From Planomonospora sp. ID82291 (GTDB lineage Bacteria > Actinomycetota > Actinomycetes > Streptosporangiales > Streptosporangiaceae): a stretch of DNA of 64,000 nucleotides. The stretch lies in NCBI RefSeq assembly GCF_015711645.1, contig NZ_JABTEX010000001.1, positions 620,001 to 684,000 of the forward strand. Direction: 5' to 3'. Position 1 is the stretch's first letter. Each line of letters opens with the position of its first letter. The position numbers and the translations under genes were made by a program. Positions 50,033-58,235 of the stretch are shown here, in pieces. The notes under the pieces are model-generated. The model was not told the DNA's origin. It saw nothing but the letters and a program-made list of their open reading frames with translations, and did no database searches.

Positions 50033-51622
50033 ATGAAAGAGCTCGATGTCGGAGTCCTCGTGGTCGGCGGCGGCCCGGTGGGGCTCTGCGCCGCCGTCGA
50101 GCTCTCCCGCCACGGAGTCTCCACCCTGCTCGTGGAGCGCCGTTCCGGCACGTCGGTCTTCCCCAAGGCGCGGCTCGTCACCACCAGGACCATGGAGCTC
50201 TTTCGCGCGTGGGGCCTCCAGGACGAGGTGGAGAGCGCGGGGATGCCGCGCGAGGAGTACCTCGCGGTGGGCGTGGGCAGCTCGCTCACCGCCGGCGACT
50301 TCGTCCGCGCCTCGGCCGAGCTGGACCGCGACGCGCCGCAGAGCCCGACGTACACGTACCTGTGCGCGCAGGACGTGCTGGAGGTGATCCTGCGCCGGCG
50401 TGCCGAATCGTCGGCCGACGTGCGCTTCGGCACCGCCCTGACCCGCATGGCGGTGACGGGGTCCGGCGTCGAGGCGCTGGTCGAGGGCCCGGAGCCGGCG
50501 CTGGTGCGCTGCCGCTACCTGGTGGCCGCCGACGGCGTCCGCAGCGGGGTCCGCGCGTCGCTGGGCATCACCACCGAGGGGCCTCCCCCGCTCGGCCACA
50601 TGATCAGCATCATGTTCGAGGCCGACCTCGGCTTCCTGCCCGCCGACCGCCGGGCCGCCCTGTCGTTCCTGACCGACCCGCCGTGCGCCGTGGAGGCCGT
50701 GGACCACCGGCTGCGCTGGATGGTGCAGACGGGGTACGACCCGGCGCAGGGCGGCAGCCCCGAGGACTTCACCGAGGAGGCGTGCCTGCGCGCCGTACGG
50801 GCCGCCGTGGGGGTGCCCGACCTGCCGGTCAGGCTCCTGGGCGTCATGCCGTGGCTGCAGCAGGCCAACGTCGCCACCGCCTTCCGCGCGGGCCCGGTCT
50901 TCCTGGCCGGCGACGCCGCCCACGTCGCGACCCCGCAGGGCGGTTTCGGCATGAACTGCGGCATCCAGGACGCCCACAACCTGGCCTGGAAGCTGGCCGC
51001 CGTCCTGCACGGGCGGGCGGGCGAGGGGCTGCTGGACACCTACGAGGCCGAACGCCGCCCGATCGCCGTCCGCACGGTGGACGAGAGCCTGACCAACGCC
51101 TGGATCACCCGGCAGATGATGGAGGGCCGCCTGCCCATGGCCGAGGCCCTCCGGCGGCAGGCGGACCGGCGCAGCTCGGAGGGCCTGGTCCTGGGCCACC
51201 ACTACGACTCCGGCGCCGTCGTCCCCGACGGCACCCCGCCCCCTACGGTGGAGGACCCCTACCGCGACCACGTCCCCACGGCCCGGCCCGGCCACCGCGC
51301 CCCCCACGTGTGGCTGGCCGGCGGGGACGGCCGGGTCTCCACGCTCGACCTCCTCGGCCCGCACTTCGCGCTGCTGACACCGGCGGGCAGCGGCTGGCTC
51401 CAGGCCTCGGCCGGCCTCCCGGTCCGCGCGGTGGAGATCGGCGGGACGGACGGGGCCGCCGCCCTCGCCTCCCCCACCTGGGCGGAGCAGTACGGGCTCG
51501 GCCCGCGCGGCGCCGTCCTCGTCCGCCCCGACGGCCACACGGCCTGGCGCGTCCGCGACGGCGCCCCCTCCCCCCGCGCCCTGGAGACGGCCCTCGCCAC
51601 CGTCCTGGCGAAGCACCGCTGA
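50033..51622 (+). CDS. Aromatic-type FAD monooxygenase
   Basis: A 529-residue class A flavin monooxygenase. It has VLVVGGGPVGLCAAVEL for FAD, a DG motif (YLVAADGVRSGVR), the late motif LAGDAAHVATPQGGFGMNCGIQDAHNLAWK and a C-terminal thioredoxin-like domain of about 130 residues. This is the layout of aromatic polyketide hydroxylases (PgaE/OxyS types) and phenol monooxygenases, so an aromatic or polyene-derived ring is its likely substrate. ATG at 50033 has only a weak ribosome site. Its 3' end is followed by four tandem copies of its own last 22 bases. Confidence 0.92.
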   Translation: MKELDVGVLVVGGGPVGLCAAVELSRHGVSTLLVERRSGTSVFPKARLVTTRTMELFRAWGLQDEVESAGMPREEYLAVGVGSSLTAGDFVRASAELDRDAPQSPTYTYLCAQDVLEVILRRRAESSADVRFGTALTRMAVTGSGVEALVEGPEPALVRCRYLVAADGVRSGVRASLGITTEGPPPLGHMISIMFEADLGFLPADRRAALSFLTDPPCAVEAVDHRLRWMVQTGYDPAQGGSPEDFTEEACLRAVRAAVGVPDLPVRLLGVMPWLQQANVATAFRAGPVFLAGDAAHVATPQGGFGMNCGIQDAHNLAWKLAAVLHGRAGEGLLDTYEAERRPIAVRTVDESLTNAWITRQMMEGRLPMAEALRRQADRRSSEGLVLGHHYDSGAVVPDGTPPPTVEDPYRDHVPTARPGHRAPHVWLAGGDGRVSTLDLLGPHFALLTPAGSGWLQASAGLPVRAVEIGGTDGAAALASPTWAEQYGLGPRGAVLVRPDGHTAWRVRDGAPSPRALETALATVLAKHR

Positions 51623-51708
51623 CGCCCTGGCGAAGCACCGCTGACGCCCTGGCGGAACACCGCTGACGCCCTGGCGGAACACCGCTGACGCCCTGGCGGA
51701 ACACCGCT
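51621..51708 (+). repeat. 22-bp tandem repeat (4 copies) at the 3' end of the monooxygenase gene
   Basis: Units start at 51621, 51643, 51665 and 51687. Each repeats the last codons and stop of the gene (GACGCCCTGGCGRAVCACCGCT pattern). The first unit keeps the gene's AAGCACCGC; the other three share a GGAACACCGC variant, so amplification came after one change. It lies in the convergent gap before the SARP gene. Confidence 0.85.
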
Positions 51709-51730
51709 GAGAAGGAGCACCTCCGGCGGG

Positions 51731-53224
51731 TCACGCGGCGGGCTGCCCCGCCTTCCCCTGCCGCCCCTCCTGGGCCGGGACCATGTCACGGGCGTCACGG
51801 GCGTCACGGGAGCCGCGGGAGTCGTGGGAGCGGAGGCGGGCGGCCGCCAGCCGCAGCGAGAGGGGGTCGCCGCAGGAGGTGGCCACCAGCTCGCGCACCT
51901 CCTGCACGGGCGCGGCCCCGACCAGCAGGCCGACGAGCTCCCACGCCGCGTCCTCGGGCAGCGGCCGCAGGAACACGCGGTGCGCGCCCTGCCGGGCCAC
52001 CAGGTCGTCCAGGGGGTCCCCGGCGGTGACCAGCACGCGGCAGTGCGCGCCGCCCGGCAGCAGGGCGCGCACCTGGTCGCCGTCACGGGCGTTGTCCAGC
52101 ACCACCAGCACCCTCCGCCGGGCGGTGCAGCTCCGGTAGAGCGCGAGCTTCTCGTCGGGGTCGCCGGGAAGGTCCCGGGCCGGCACGCCCAGCGCGCGCA
52201 GGAACCGGTCGAGCACGGCGTCCGGATCGGCGCCGGTCAGGTCGGCGTAGAGCTGCCCGTCGGGGAAGGCGTCCAGCCGGGCGTGGGCCCAGCGCACCGC
52301 CAGCGCGGTCGTCCCCACGCCGCCGCGGCCGCTGATGACCGCGGTGGCCGGCGCGGCGTCCCCGAGCAGGGCGGCGTCCAGCGCGGCCAGCTCCTCCTGC
52401 CGCCCCACGAACGGCAGGACCTGCGGCGGCAGCTGGCAGGGCAGCACGGCGACGGGCCGGGAGGCGGCGGCACGGGGCCGCATCAGCGCGACCTCGTCCC
52501 TGAGGATCTGTTCGTGCAGCCGCCGCAGCGCCGGCCCCGGTTCGAGGCCGATCTGCTCCAGCAGGTGGCGGCGCGTCTCCTGGTAGGTGCGCAGCGCCTC
52601 GGCCCGCCGCCCCGCGCGGTACTGGGCCAGCATGAGCTGGGCCCGCACCCGCTCGCGGAACGGCGACTCGGCCGCCAGCGCCACGAGCTCGGGGATCACC
52701 TGGTGGTGGCGCCCCAGCTCGATCTCCAGCTCCAGGCAGGTCTCCAGCGCCTCCAGCCGCGACTCCTCCATCCGCGCCACGTCGTACCGCAGCCCCCGGA
52801 TGTCCTCGAACGGCCTGCCCCGCCACAGCGCCAGCGCCTCCCGCAGCAGCCGGACGGCCGCCTCCGCCGCGCCCAGGCCGACCAGCTCGCGCGACCTGTC
52901 GACCATGGCGGTGAACCGGAGCCAGTCGATGCGGTCGGGCACGGCCCGCAGCAGGTAGCCGGGGCTGGAGGTCTCGATGGTCCCGGCCCCCAGCGTCCGG
53001 CGCAGCCGCGACACGCAGATGGCCACCTGCCGCCACGCGCTGGACGGCGCGGACCCGCCCCACACGGCCTCGATCAGCCGTTCCACGCTCATCACCCGGT
53101 CGGCGTTGAGCAGCAGGCAGGCCAGGATCACCAGCTCCCGGTTGGCGCTCATGGACAGCTCGGCGCCGTCCCTGATCACCTTGACCGGGCCGAGCACGCG
53201 GAACTCCAACGCGGGGGCCCCCAT
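51731..53224 (-). CDS. SARP-family transcriptional activator (with NB-ARC-like domain)
   Basis: A 497-residue activator. The first 95 residues are an OmpR-type winged helix (EFRVLGPVKV...NRELVILACLLLNADRVMSVERLI), followed by a bacterial transcriptional activation domain (about 95-250). A shortened NB-ARC-like ATPase follows. Its P-loop reads GRGGVGTTAL, with Thr in place of the Walker A Lys (near 298), while Walker B (RVLVVLDNA) is kept. No TPR region follows. It very likely activates this cluster by binding direct repeats near promoters. Start ATG overlaps the glycosyltransferase stop by one base. Confidence 0.92.
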   Translation of the reverse strand: MGAPALEFRVLGPVKVIRDGAELSMSANRELVILACLLLNADRVMSVERLIEAVWGGSAPSSAWRQVAICVSRLRRTLGAGTIETSSPGYLLRAVPDRIDWLRFTAMVDRSRELVGLGAAEAAVRLLREALALWRGRPFEDIRGLRYDVARMEESRLEALETCLELEIELGRHHQVIPELVALAAESPFRERVRAQLMLAQYRAGRRAEALRTYQETRRHLLEQIGLEPGPALRRLHEQILRDEVALMRPRAAASRPVAVLPCQLPPQVLPFVGRQEELAALDAALLGDAAPATAVISGRGGVGTTALAVRWAHARLDAFPDGQLYADLTGADPDAVLDRFLRALGVPARDLPGDPDEKLALYRSCTARRRVLVVLDNARDGDQVRALLPGGAHCRVLVTAGDPLDDLVARQGAHRVFLRPLPEDAAWELVGLLVGAAPVQEVRELVATSCGDPLSLRLAAARLRSHDSRGSRDARDARDMVPAQEGRQGKAGQPAA

Positions 53225-54423
53225 CACACCGCCTCCCGCACCAGGAGGCGTTCGAGCACGTCGGCGGCCCGGGACGCGCCGCCCGAGGCGTGGATCTCGG
53301 CGCGCACGGCGCCGACGGCCCGGCCCACGCCGGGGTCGCCCGCGACGGCGAGCACCTGCTCGGCCACCAGCGCGGGGGTCAGCCGCCCGGGGTCCAGGAC
53401 GGCGCCCAGGCCGAGCTCCCCGATCCGCCGCGCGGGCGGCCCGTCCATGGCGGTGGCCGGCACCACGACCAGCGGGCAGCCCTGGGACAGCGCCTCCATG
53501 GAGGTGCCCACGCCGCCGTGGGTGACCGCCGCGGACGCGTGCCGCAGCACGCTCAGGTGCGACACCCGGCGGCGCGGCTCGACGGTGGGCGGCAGCGGCC
53601 CGAGATCGGCCGGATCGAGGCCGTCGGCCAGCGTGACCACGGTGCGCCAGGGCAGCTCGGCGAGCCCCTGCGCGCAGGCGCGGAGCAGTTCGGGCCGGGT
53701 GGTGGCCACGCTCCCGAACGACAGCAGCGCCACCGGCAGCCCGTCGCCCGGCGGCTCCCACTCGGCCAGGAACGGCCGCTCCCCCAGGCAGGGCCCGACG
53801 AAGGCGAACCGGTCGTCGAAGGTCTCCCCCGCGAACTGGAACGATCGCGGCAGCGTCACCACGTTGCAGTCCTGGACCTCCCACCACAATGCGGCGGGGT
53901 CGTCGCGGACGCCGTACCGGCGGGCCAGCGCGCCGACGCGGTCGAGCACGCCGTCGACCCAGCCGGGCAGTCCGCGGCCGGACCGGTCGCCGTCCTCGCC
54001 TTCGTACATGGAGGCCAGGGCGGAGTAGTGGGCGTTGGAGGCGAAGATCGGGATGAACTGGGCGGCGGGGATCCTCCCGCGCCGGGCCAGGACGCGGCCG
54101 GCGTGCAGGACGGAGACGTCGTACGCGATCGCGTCGGGCCGTTCCGGCAGGCGGTCGAGCGCGCCGAGCATGGCCTCGCTCTCCTCCAGCAGGAGCGAGA
54201 GCAGGCGCAGGGGGTCGTCCTCCCGCTCGCGCGAGCCGATCCGCGCGTACGGAGAGTCGTAGGCGACGACCTCCGCCCCCGCCTGGGCCACGAGGGCGGC
54301 GGTGCGCTCCGCCGTGAGATAGGTGACGCGATGACCTCGTCGCGTCAATTCGGCGACCACGGCCAGGGTGGGAATGACGTGGCCGTGGTCGGGATGACAC
54401 ATAAAAAGGCAGTGCCCCGTCAT
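53224..54423 (-). CDS. Macrolide-type glycosyltransferase (GT1)
   Basis: A 399-residue GT-B fold glycosyltransferase of the MGT/antibiotic type. The acceptor-domain start is HPDHGHVIPTLAVVAELTRRGH, and the donor-binding signature is THGGVGTSMEALSQGCPLVVVP. It should transfer the deoxysugar made by the neighbouring genes to the aglycone. It is the only glycosyltransferase seen, and there is no P450-like helper gene next to it, so it probably works alone. Start is ATG 54423; a longer reading from 54579 has no ribosome site and non-homologous sequence. Confidence 0.93.
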   Translation of the reverse strand: MTGHCLFMCHPDHGHVIPTLAVVAELTRRGHRVTYLTAERTAALVAQAGAEVVAYDSPYARIGSREREDDPLRLLSLLLEESEAMLGALDRLPERPDAIAYDVSVLHAGRVLARRGRIPAAQFIPIFASNAHYSALASMYEGEDGDRSGRGLPGWVDGVLDRVGALARRYGVRDDPAALWWEVQDCNVVTLPRSFQFAGETFDDRFAFVGPCLGERPFLAEWEPPGDGLPVALLSFGSVATTRPELLRACAQGLAELPWRTVVTLADGLDPADLGPLPPTVEPRRRVSHLSVLRHASAAVTHGGVGTSMEALSQGCPLVVVPATAMDGPPARRIGELGLGAVLDPGRLTPALVAEQVLAVAGDPGVGRAVGAVRAEIHASGGASRAADVLERLLVREAV

Positions 54424-54571
54424 GTGAACGTCTTTCGGTTCATTAGCGCTGTCATTCACCGCCCACCGTAGGGAGGCCGGGCATCGACCGTCAGCCCCTA
54501 CCCGTCCCCTCAACCGCGCCGCCTTTTCTAGGGGTTCCACCGCCGCGGGAGGCCGCGTTTTACTCGGGGCC
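54424..54571. promoter_or_regulatory. Divergent promoter region, glycosyltransferase / aminotransferase
   Basis: This 148-bp region holds CCCCT at 54495-54499 and 54506-54510 (11-bp period) and CTAGGGGTT at 54528-54536, whose core recurs upstream of the 2,3-dehydratase gene at 58157. TCATT occurs at 54440 and 54452 (12-bp period). Function is inferred from position. Confidence 0.5.
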
Positions 54572-55672
54572 ATGCCCACCCACGTCTGGGACTACCTTCC
54601 CGAGTACGCGGCCGAACGCGCCGACATCATGGACGCCGTGGAGACCGTGTTCCGCTCCGGCCGGCTCATCCTCGGCCGGAGCGTGCGCTCCTTCGAGGAG
54701 GAGTTCGCCGCCTACCACGGCGTGCGCCACTGCACGGGCGTGGACAACGGCACCAACGCCGTCAAGCTCGCCCTGCAGGCCCTGGGCGTCGGGCCCGGCG
54801 ACGAGGTGATCACCGTGTCGAACACGGCCGCGCCGACGGTCGTGGCCATCGACGCCGTGGGCGCCACGGCGGTCTTCACCGACGTGCACCCCGACACGTA
54901 CCTGATGGACGTCTCGCAGGTCGAGGCCGCGATCACCCCCCGGACCCGCTGCCTGCTCCCGGTCCACCTGTACGGCCAGTGCGTGGACATGGCCCCCCTG
55001 GAGCGGCTGGCCGCCGCGCACGATCTGGTGATCCTGGAGGACTGCGCACAGGCCCACGGCGCCCGCCGCCACGGCCGGATCGCCGGATCGACGGGCCACG
55101 CGGCGGCCTTCTCGTTCTACCCGACCAAGGTGCTGGGCGCGTACGGCGACGGCGGCGCGGTGCTCACCTCCGACGACGGGGTGGACCGGGCGCTGCGGCG
55201 GCTGCGCTACTACGGCATGGAGGACGCGTACCACGTCGTGCGGACGCCGGGGCACAACGCGCGTCTGGACGAGGTGCAGGCGGAGATCCTGCGCCGCAAG
55301 CTCACCCGCCTCGACCGGTACGTCGCCGACCGCCGCGCCGTGGCCGCCCGCTACACCGAGGCCCTGGCCGGCACCGGGCTCGTGCTCCCCGCGACCGCGG
55401 ACGGCAACGAACACGTCTACTACCTGTACGTGGTCCGCCACCCCCGGCGGGACGCGATCATCGAGGCGCTGCGCGCCCACGACATCCATCTCACCGTCAG
55501 CTATCCGTGGCCGGTGCACACCATGTCCGGCTTCGCCCACCTGGGCCCGGGCCCGGGCGGCCTGCCGGTGACCGAGGCCCTGGCCCGGGAGATCTTCTCG
55601 CTGCCGATGTACCCGTCGCTCCCCGCCGAGCTCCAGGAGAAGATCATCACCGCGCTGCGCGGCGCCCTGTGA
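54572..55672 (+). CDS. DegT/DnrJ/EryC1-family sugar aminotransferase
   Basis: A 366-residue PLP enzyme. [13 protein letters not shown] near the N-terminus binds PLP phosphate, DCAQAHGA holds the Asp/Gln pair, and [15 protein letters not shown] has the PLP Lys. It transfers an amino group to a keto sugar nucleotide. With the 2,3-dehydratase and the C-methyltransferase nearby, position 3 is the likely site, as for EvaB in epivancosamine synthesis. The gene faces the glycosyltransferase and ends one base before the convergent epimerase gene. ATG start, weak ribosome site. Confidence 0.93.
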   Translation: MPTHVWDYLPEYAAERADIMDAVETVFRSGRLILGRSVRSFEEEFAAYHGVRHCTGVDNGTNAVKLALQALGVGPGDEVITVSNTAAPTVVAIDAVGATAVFTDVHPDTYLMDVSQVEAAITPRTRCLLPVHLYGQCVDMAPLERLAAAHDLVILEDCAQAHGARRHGRIAGSTGHAAAFSFYPTKVLGAYGDGGAVLTSDDGVDRALRRLRYYGMEDAYHVVRTPGHNARLDEVQAEILRRKLTRLDRYVADRRAVAARYTEALAGTGLVLPATADGNEHVYYLYVVRHPRRDAIIEALRAHDIHLTVSYPWPVHTMSGFAHLGPGPGGLPVTEALAREIFSLPMYPSLPAELQEKIITALRGAL

Positions 55673-55673
55673 A

Positions 55674-56264
55674 TCAGTAGCGGGGCAGCAGGTCGCGGGC
55701 CGCCGCCTCGGCCAGCGTGGGCGCCCGCCGGTCGCGCTCCGACAGCAGCGGGGACGCGACCGGCAGGGGCAGCCCCAGCTCGCGGTCGAAGTACGACAGC
55801 GCGAGCTCGTGCTCCCTGCGGTACTCCTGCGACAGCAGGTAGCACATCACCGTGCCGTCCTCCAGCGCGGCGAACGCGTGCCCGACCCCGGGCGGCAGGT
55901 AGACCGCCTCCCCGCCGTCGCCGCTCAGCTCCACCGCCTCCCACCGCCCGAACGTGGGCGAGCCCACCCGCAGGTCCACGGCGACGTCCACCGCCCGCCC
56001 CGCGGCGCAGTAGACGTACTTGGCGGTGCCGGGCGGTGTCAGCGTGTAGTGGACGCCGCGCACCACGCCGCGCCGGGACACGCTCCTGCTGGCCTGCGAC
56101 ACGGGGAACGGCGGCCGTCCCACCGCCGCGGTGAACACGCCCTCCTGGTACGGGGAGGCGAAGTCGCCGCGGGCGTCGGGGAAGACCTGGGGGACGAACG
56201 CGTACGCGCCCGTCACGGCCAGCTCGCGGTACTCCATCTCCGGCGCGTCAGGCGTGTCGGGCAT
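55674..56264 (-). CDS. dTDP-4-keto-6-deoxyhexose epimerase (RmlC-like)
   Basis: A 196-residue cupin epimerase. QASRSVSRRGVVRGVHYT holds the catalytic His, and VYLPPGVGHAFAAL is the second family motif; the length matches RmlC/EvaD. It inverts C5 (or C3 and C5) of the 4-keto sugar, which predicts an L-sugar. Its ATG lies one base after the methyltransferase stop codon, so the two are co-translated. Confidence 0.93.
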   Translation of the reverse strand: MPDTPDAPEMEYRELAVTGAYAFVPQVFPDARGDFASPYQEGVFTAAVGRPPFPVSQASRSVSRRGVVRGVHYTLTPPGTAKYVYCAAGRAVDVAVDLRVGSPTFGRWEAVELSGDGGEAVYLPPGVGHAFAALEDGTVMCYLLSQEYRREHELALSYFDRELGLPLPVASPLLSERDRRAPTLAEAAARDLLPRY

Positions 56265-56265
56265 G

Positions 56266-57486
56266 TCAGGCCCGCACCAGGTGCACCTCGGGCACGTACA
56301 GGATCCACGTGCCGCCCGCCCGGCCGAAGCCGGCCTCCTTGGCCATGATCTCCTCGGCGTGGTTCCACGCGAGCAGCAGGGCGTAGTCGGGGTACGGATC
56401 GGCGAACGCCTCGGGGCCGCGTACGGGGATGTGCGAGCCGGGCGTGAGCCTGCCCTGCTTGGCGGGGGTGGTGTCGGTGACGAGGGAGACCAGCTCGGGG
56501 CCGATGCCGCAGTAGGTGAGCACGGTGGCGCTCTTGGCGGTGGCGCCGTAGCCGTACACGCGGGCGCCCTCCTCGCGCAGCGCGCCGAGGAGCGTCACCA
56601 GGCGGTCGCGGTTGTGCGCCACGCGGGCCGCGAAGCCGCGCAGCGTCGCCGGATCGCAGAGCGCCGCGGCCTCCTCGGCGGCCAGCAGCCCGGCCACGGC
56701 GGGTGCCGGCGTGCGGGCGCCGCGCCGCGCCAGCGTGTAGCGGACCTCGCCGCCGTGCACGGGCAGCCGCTCCACGTCCACCAGCTCGAAGCCGTGCCGC
56801 CGCGCCATGGCGCGGACGGAGGTGGCGGTGAAGAAGTAGAAGTGCTCGTCGTAGATCTGGTCGAAGGAGGCGCGCTCGACGATGTCGCCGAGGTAGGGGT
56901 CCTCGAAGACGAACACGCCGCCGGGCCGCAGCAGCGCGTCCACGCCCGCCATGATCGAGTCCAGGTAGGGGATGTGGCACAGTGTGTTGGCCGCGTAGAC
57001 CACGTCGGCGGGCCCGTCCTCGGCCAGGACGGCGGCGGCCGTGTCGGCCTCGAAGAAGTCCTTGCGCACGCGCACGCCCCTGGCCGCGGCCAGATCGGCG
57101 ACCCCGCCGGACGGCTCCACGCCCAGGTGCCGCACGCCCGCGCCGGCGACGACCGACAGCATGGCGCCGTCGTTGCACCCCAGCTCCACCACGAACGGGT
57201 CGGGACCGGCCAGCTCGGTGGCCAGCAGCCGCTCGGCCAGGTTCCCGAAGTGCTCGCGCATCACCGACGAGCCGGACGACAGGTACGGGTAGCCCGCGTG
57301 GAACATGCGCTCGCGCGGCACCTCCTCCAGCAGCTGCGCCATCGAGCAGTTCTCGCAGACGCCGGCGGCCAGGTGGAAGGAGAACTCCTCGCCCGGATCA
57401 CCCGGCGCGACGAAGGCGTCGGAGAGCGGCTGCCTGCCGAAGTCGGCGAACGGATGGAGACGACCCGAACAGATCCGGCACGCCAT
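56266..57486 (-). CDS. NDP-hexose C-3 methyltransferase (TylC3/EvaC-like)
   Basis: A 406-residue SAM-dependent C-methyltransferase. An N-terminal zinc site (CRICSG ... CENCSMAQ), a SAM-binding segment (VVELGCNDGAML) and a C-terminal domain (KSATVLTYCGIG ... TPGSHIPV) give the three-part layout of TylC3-type sugar C-methyltransferases. It should add a methyl branch at C3 of the 3-keto sugar. ATG 57486 follows AGGAGG. The length is normal for the family. Confidence 0.94.
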   Translation of the reverse strand: MACRICSGRLHPFADFGRQPLSDAFVAPGDPGEEFSFHLAAGVCENCSMAQLLEEVPRERMFHAGYPYLSSGSSVMREHFGNLAERLLATELAGPDPFVVELGCNDGAMLSVVAGAGVRHLGVEPSGGVADLAAARGVRVRKDFFEADTAAAVLAEDGPADVVYAANTLCHIPYLDSIMAGVDALLRPGGVFVFEDPYLGDIVERASFDQIYDEHFYFFTATSVRAMARRHGFELVDVERLPVHGGEVRYTLARRGARTPAPAVAGLLAAEEAAALCDPATLRGFAARVAHNRDRLVTLLGALREEGARVYGYGATAKSATVLTYCGIGPELVSLVTDTTPAKQGRLTPGSHIPVRGPEAFADPYPDYALLLAWNHAEEIMAKEAGFGRAGGTWILYVPEVHLVRA

Positions 57487-57497
57487 TGCGATCCTCC

Positions 57498-58076
57498 TCA
57501 GGTTGCGGCCCGGCGGTACCTCACCCACACGTCGCCCGTCTGCACGCGGCCGGTCAGGCGCACGGTGACGCCGTCGGGCGCGGGCGGCTCGGGCGGGCGG
57601 TTGTGGACGGCGCCCAGCCGGTGGCGTACGACCTCGTCGTCGCGGACCCGCCACCCCCGGGGGACCAGCACGGTGATGTCGCCGAACCACGAGGTGACCT
57701 CGACGTCGAGCACGACCTCGCGGTGCGGGCAGTCCGCGCGGGTGAAGTCGATCCGCACCTTGCCCCACCGGCCCGCCCTGGCGCTCATGACCTGCGGCAC
57801 GCGCCACCGCCCCACCTGCTCGACGCGCCCGCTGCCGGTGTGCAGTTCGAGCCCGGCCGCGCCGGACGACGGGATGGACGGGATGGGCTCGTCGAAGCCC
57901 GGCAGGTCGACGACCACGTCGTCCAGCTCGCCCAGCGTCCGGGCCGTGTAGGCGCGGTCGACCCGCTCCTCCAGCTCCTCCAGGGTGATGCGGCCCTCGG
58001 CGACCGCGATGCGGAGCACCTCGGCCACCCGCTCCCGGTCGTGGTCACTCGCCCGCACGTGCCGATGATCGGTCAT
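57498..58076 (-). CDS. DUF1707-domain protein
   Basis: A 192-residue protein. Residues 1-55 match DUF1707 (VRASDHDRERVAEVLRIAVAEGRITLEELEERV). The rest has the LiaF-like fold seen in cell-wall-stress proteins (VVLDVEVTSWFGDITVLVPRGWRV). No membrane segment is seen. It begins the minus-strand sugar operon, with the methyltransferase 11 bp downstream, which is unusual company for this family. A GTG at 58085 is an alternative start. Role unknown; it may be a neighbour caught up in the cluster. Confidence 0.85.
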   Translation of the reverse strand: MTDHRHVRASDHDRERVAEVLRIAVAEGRITLEELEERVDRAYTARTLGELDDVVVDLPGFDEPIPSIPSSGAAGLELHTGSGRVEQVGRWRVPQVMSARAGRWGKVRIDFTRADCPHREVVLDVEVTSWFGDITVLVPRGWRVRDDEVVRHRLGAVHNRPPEPPAPDGVTVRLTGRVQTGDVWVRYRRAAT

Positions 58077-58235
58077 GGCGTCCACAGTAGAAGGCTATGA
58101 ACGGCCGCCCAAGCGCAGAACCCCTAAGCAGGTGACAGGGGACGGAGCCGTTCCGGCTAGGGGTTGAGCGCGCGCCCGGCCCGTGGCAGGTTCGGCGGCG
58201 TCGGACCGCCCGTGACCGACGGATCGGAGCGCCGC
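58077..58235. promoter_or_regulatory. Divergent promoter region, DUF1707 gene / 2,3-dehydratase
   Basis: This 159-bp region contains AACCCCTAAG (58119-58128), AGGGGAC (58137-58143) and CTAGGGGTTGAG (58157-58168). The two AGGGG cores on the plus strand are 22 bp apart, and the first element is the inverse of the last. The same TAGGGGTT core lies in the aminotransferase promoter at 54528. A shared activator site is a reasonable guess. Confidence 0.5.

Noticed and set aside
53224-54579. A longer glycosyltransferase start at 54579
   Set aside because: The extra 52 residues do not match the family, have no ribosome site and overlap the divergent promoter and the start of the aminotransferase gene.
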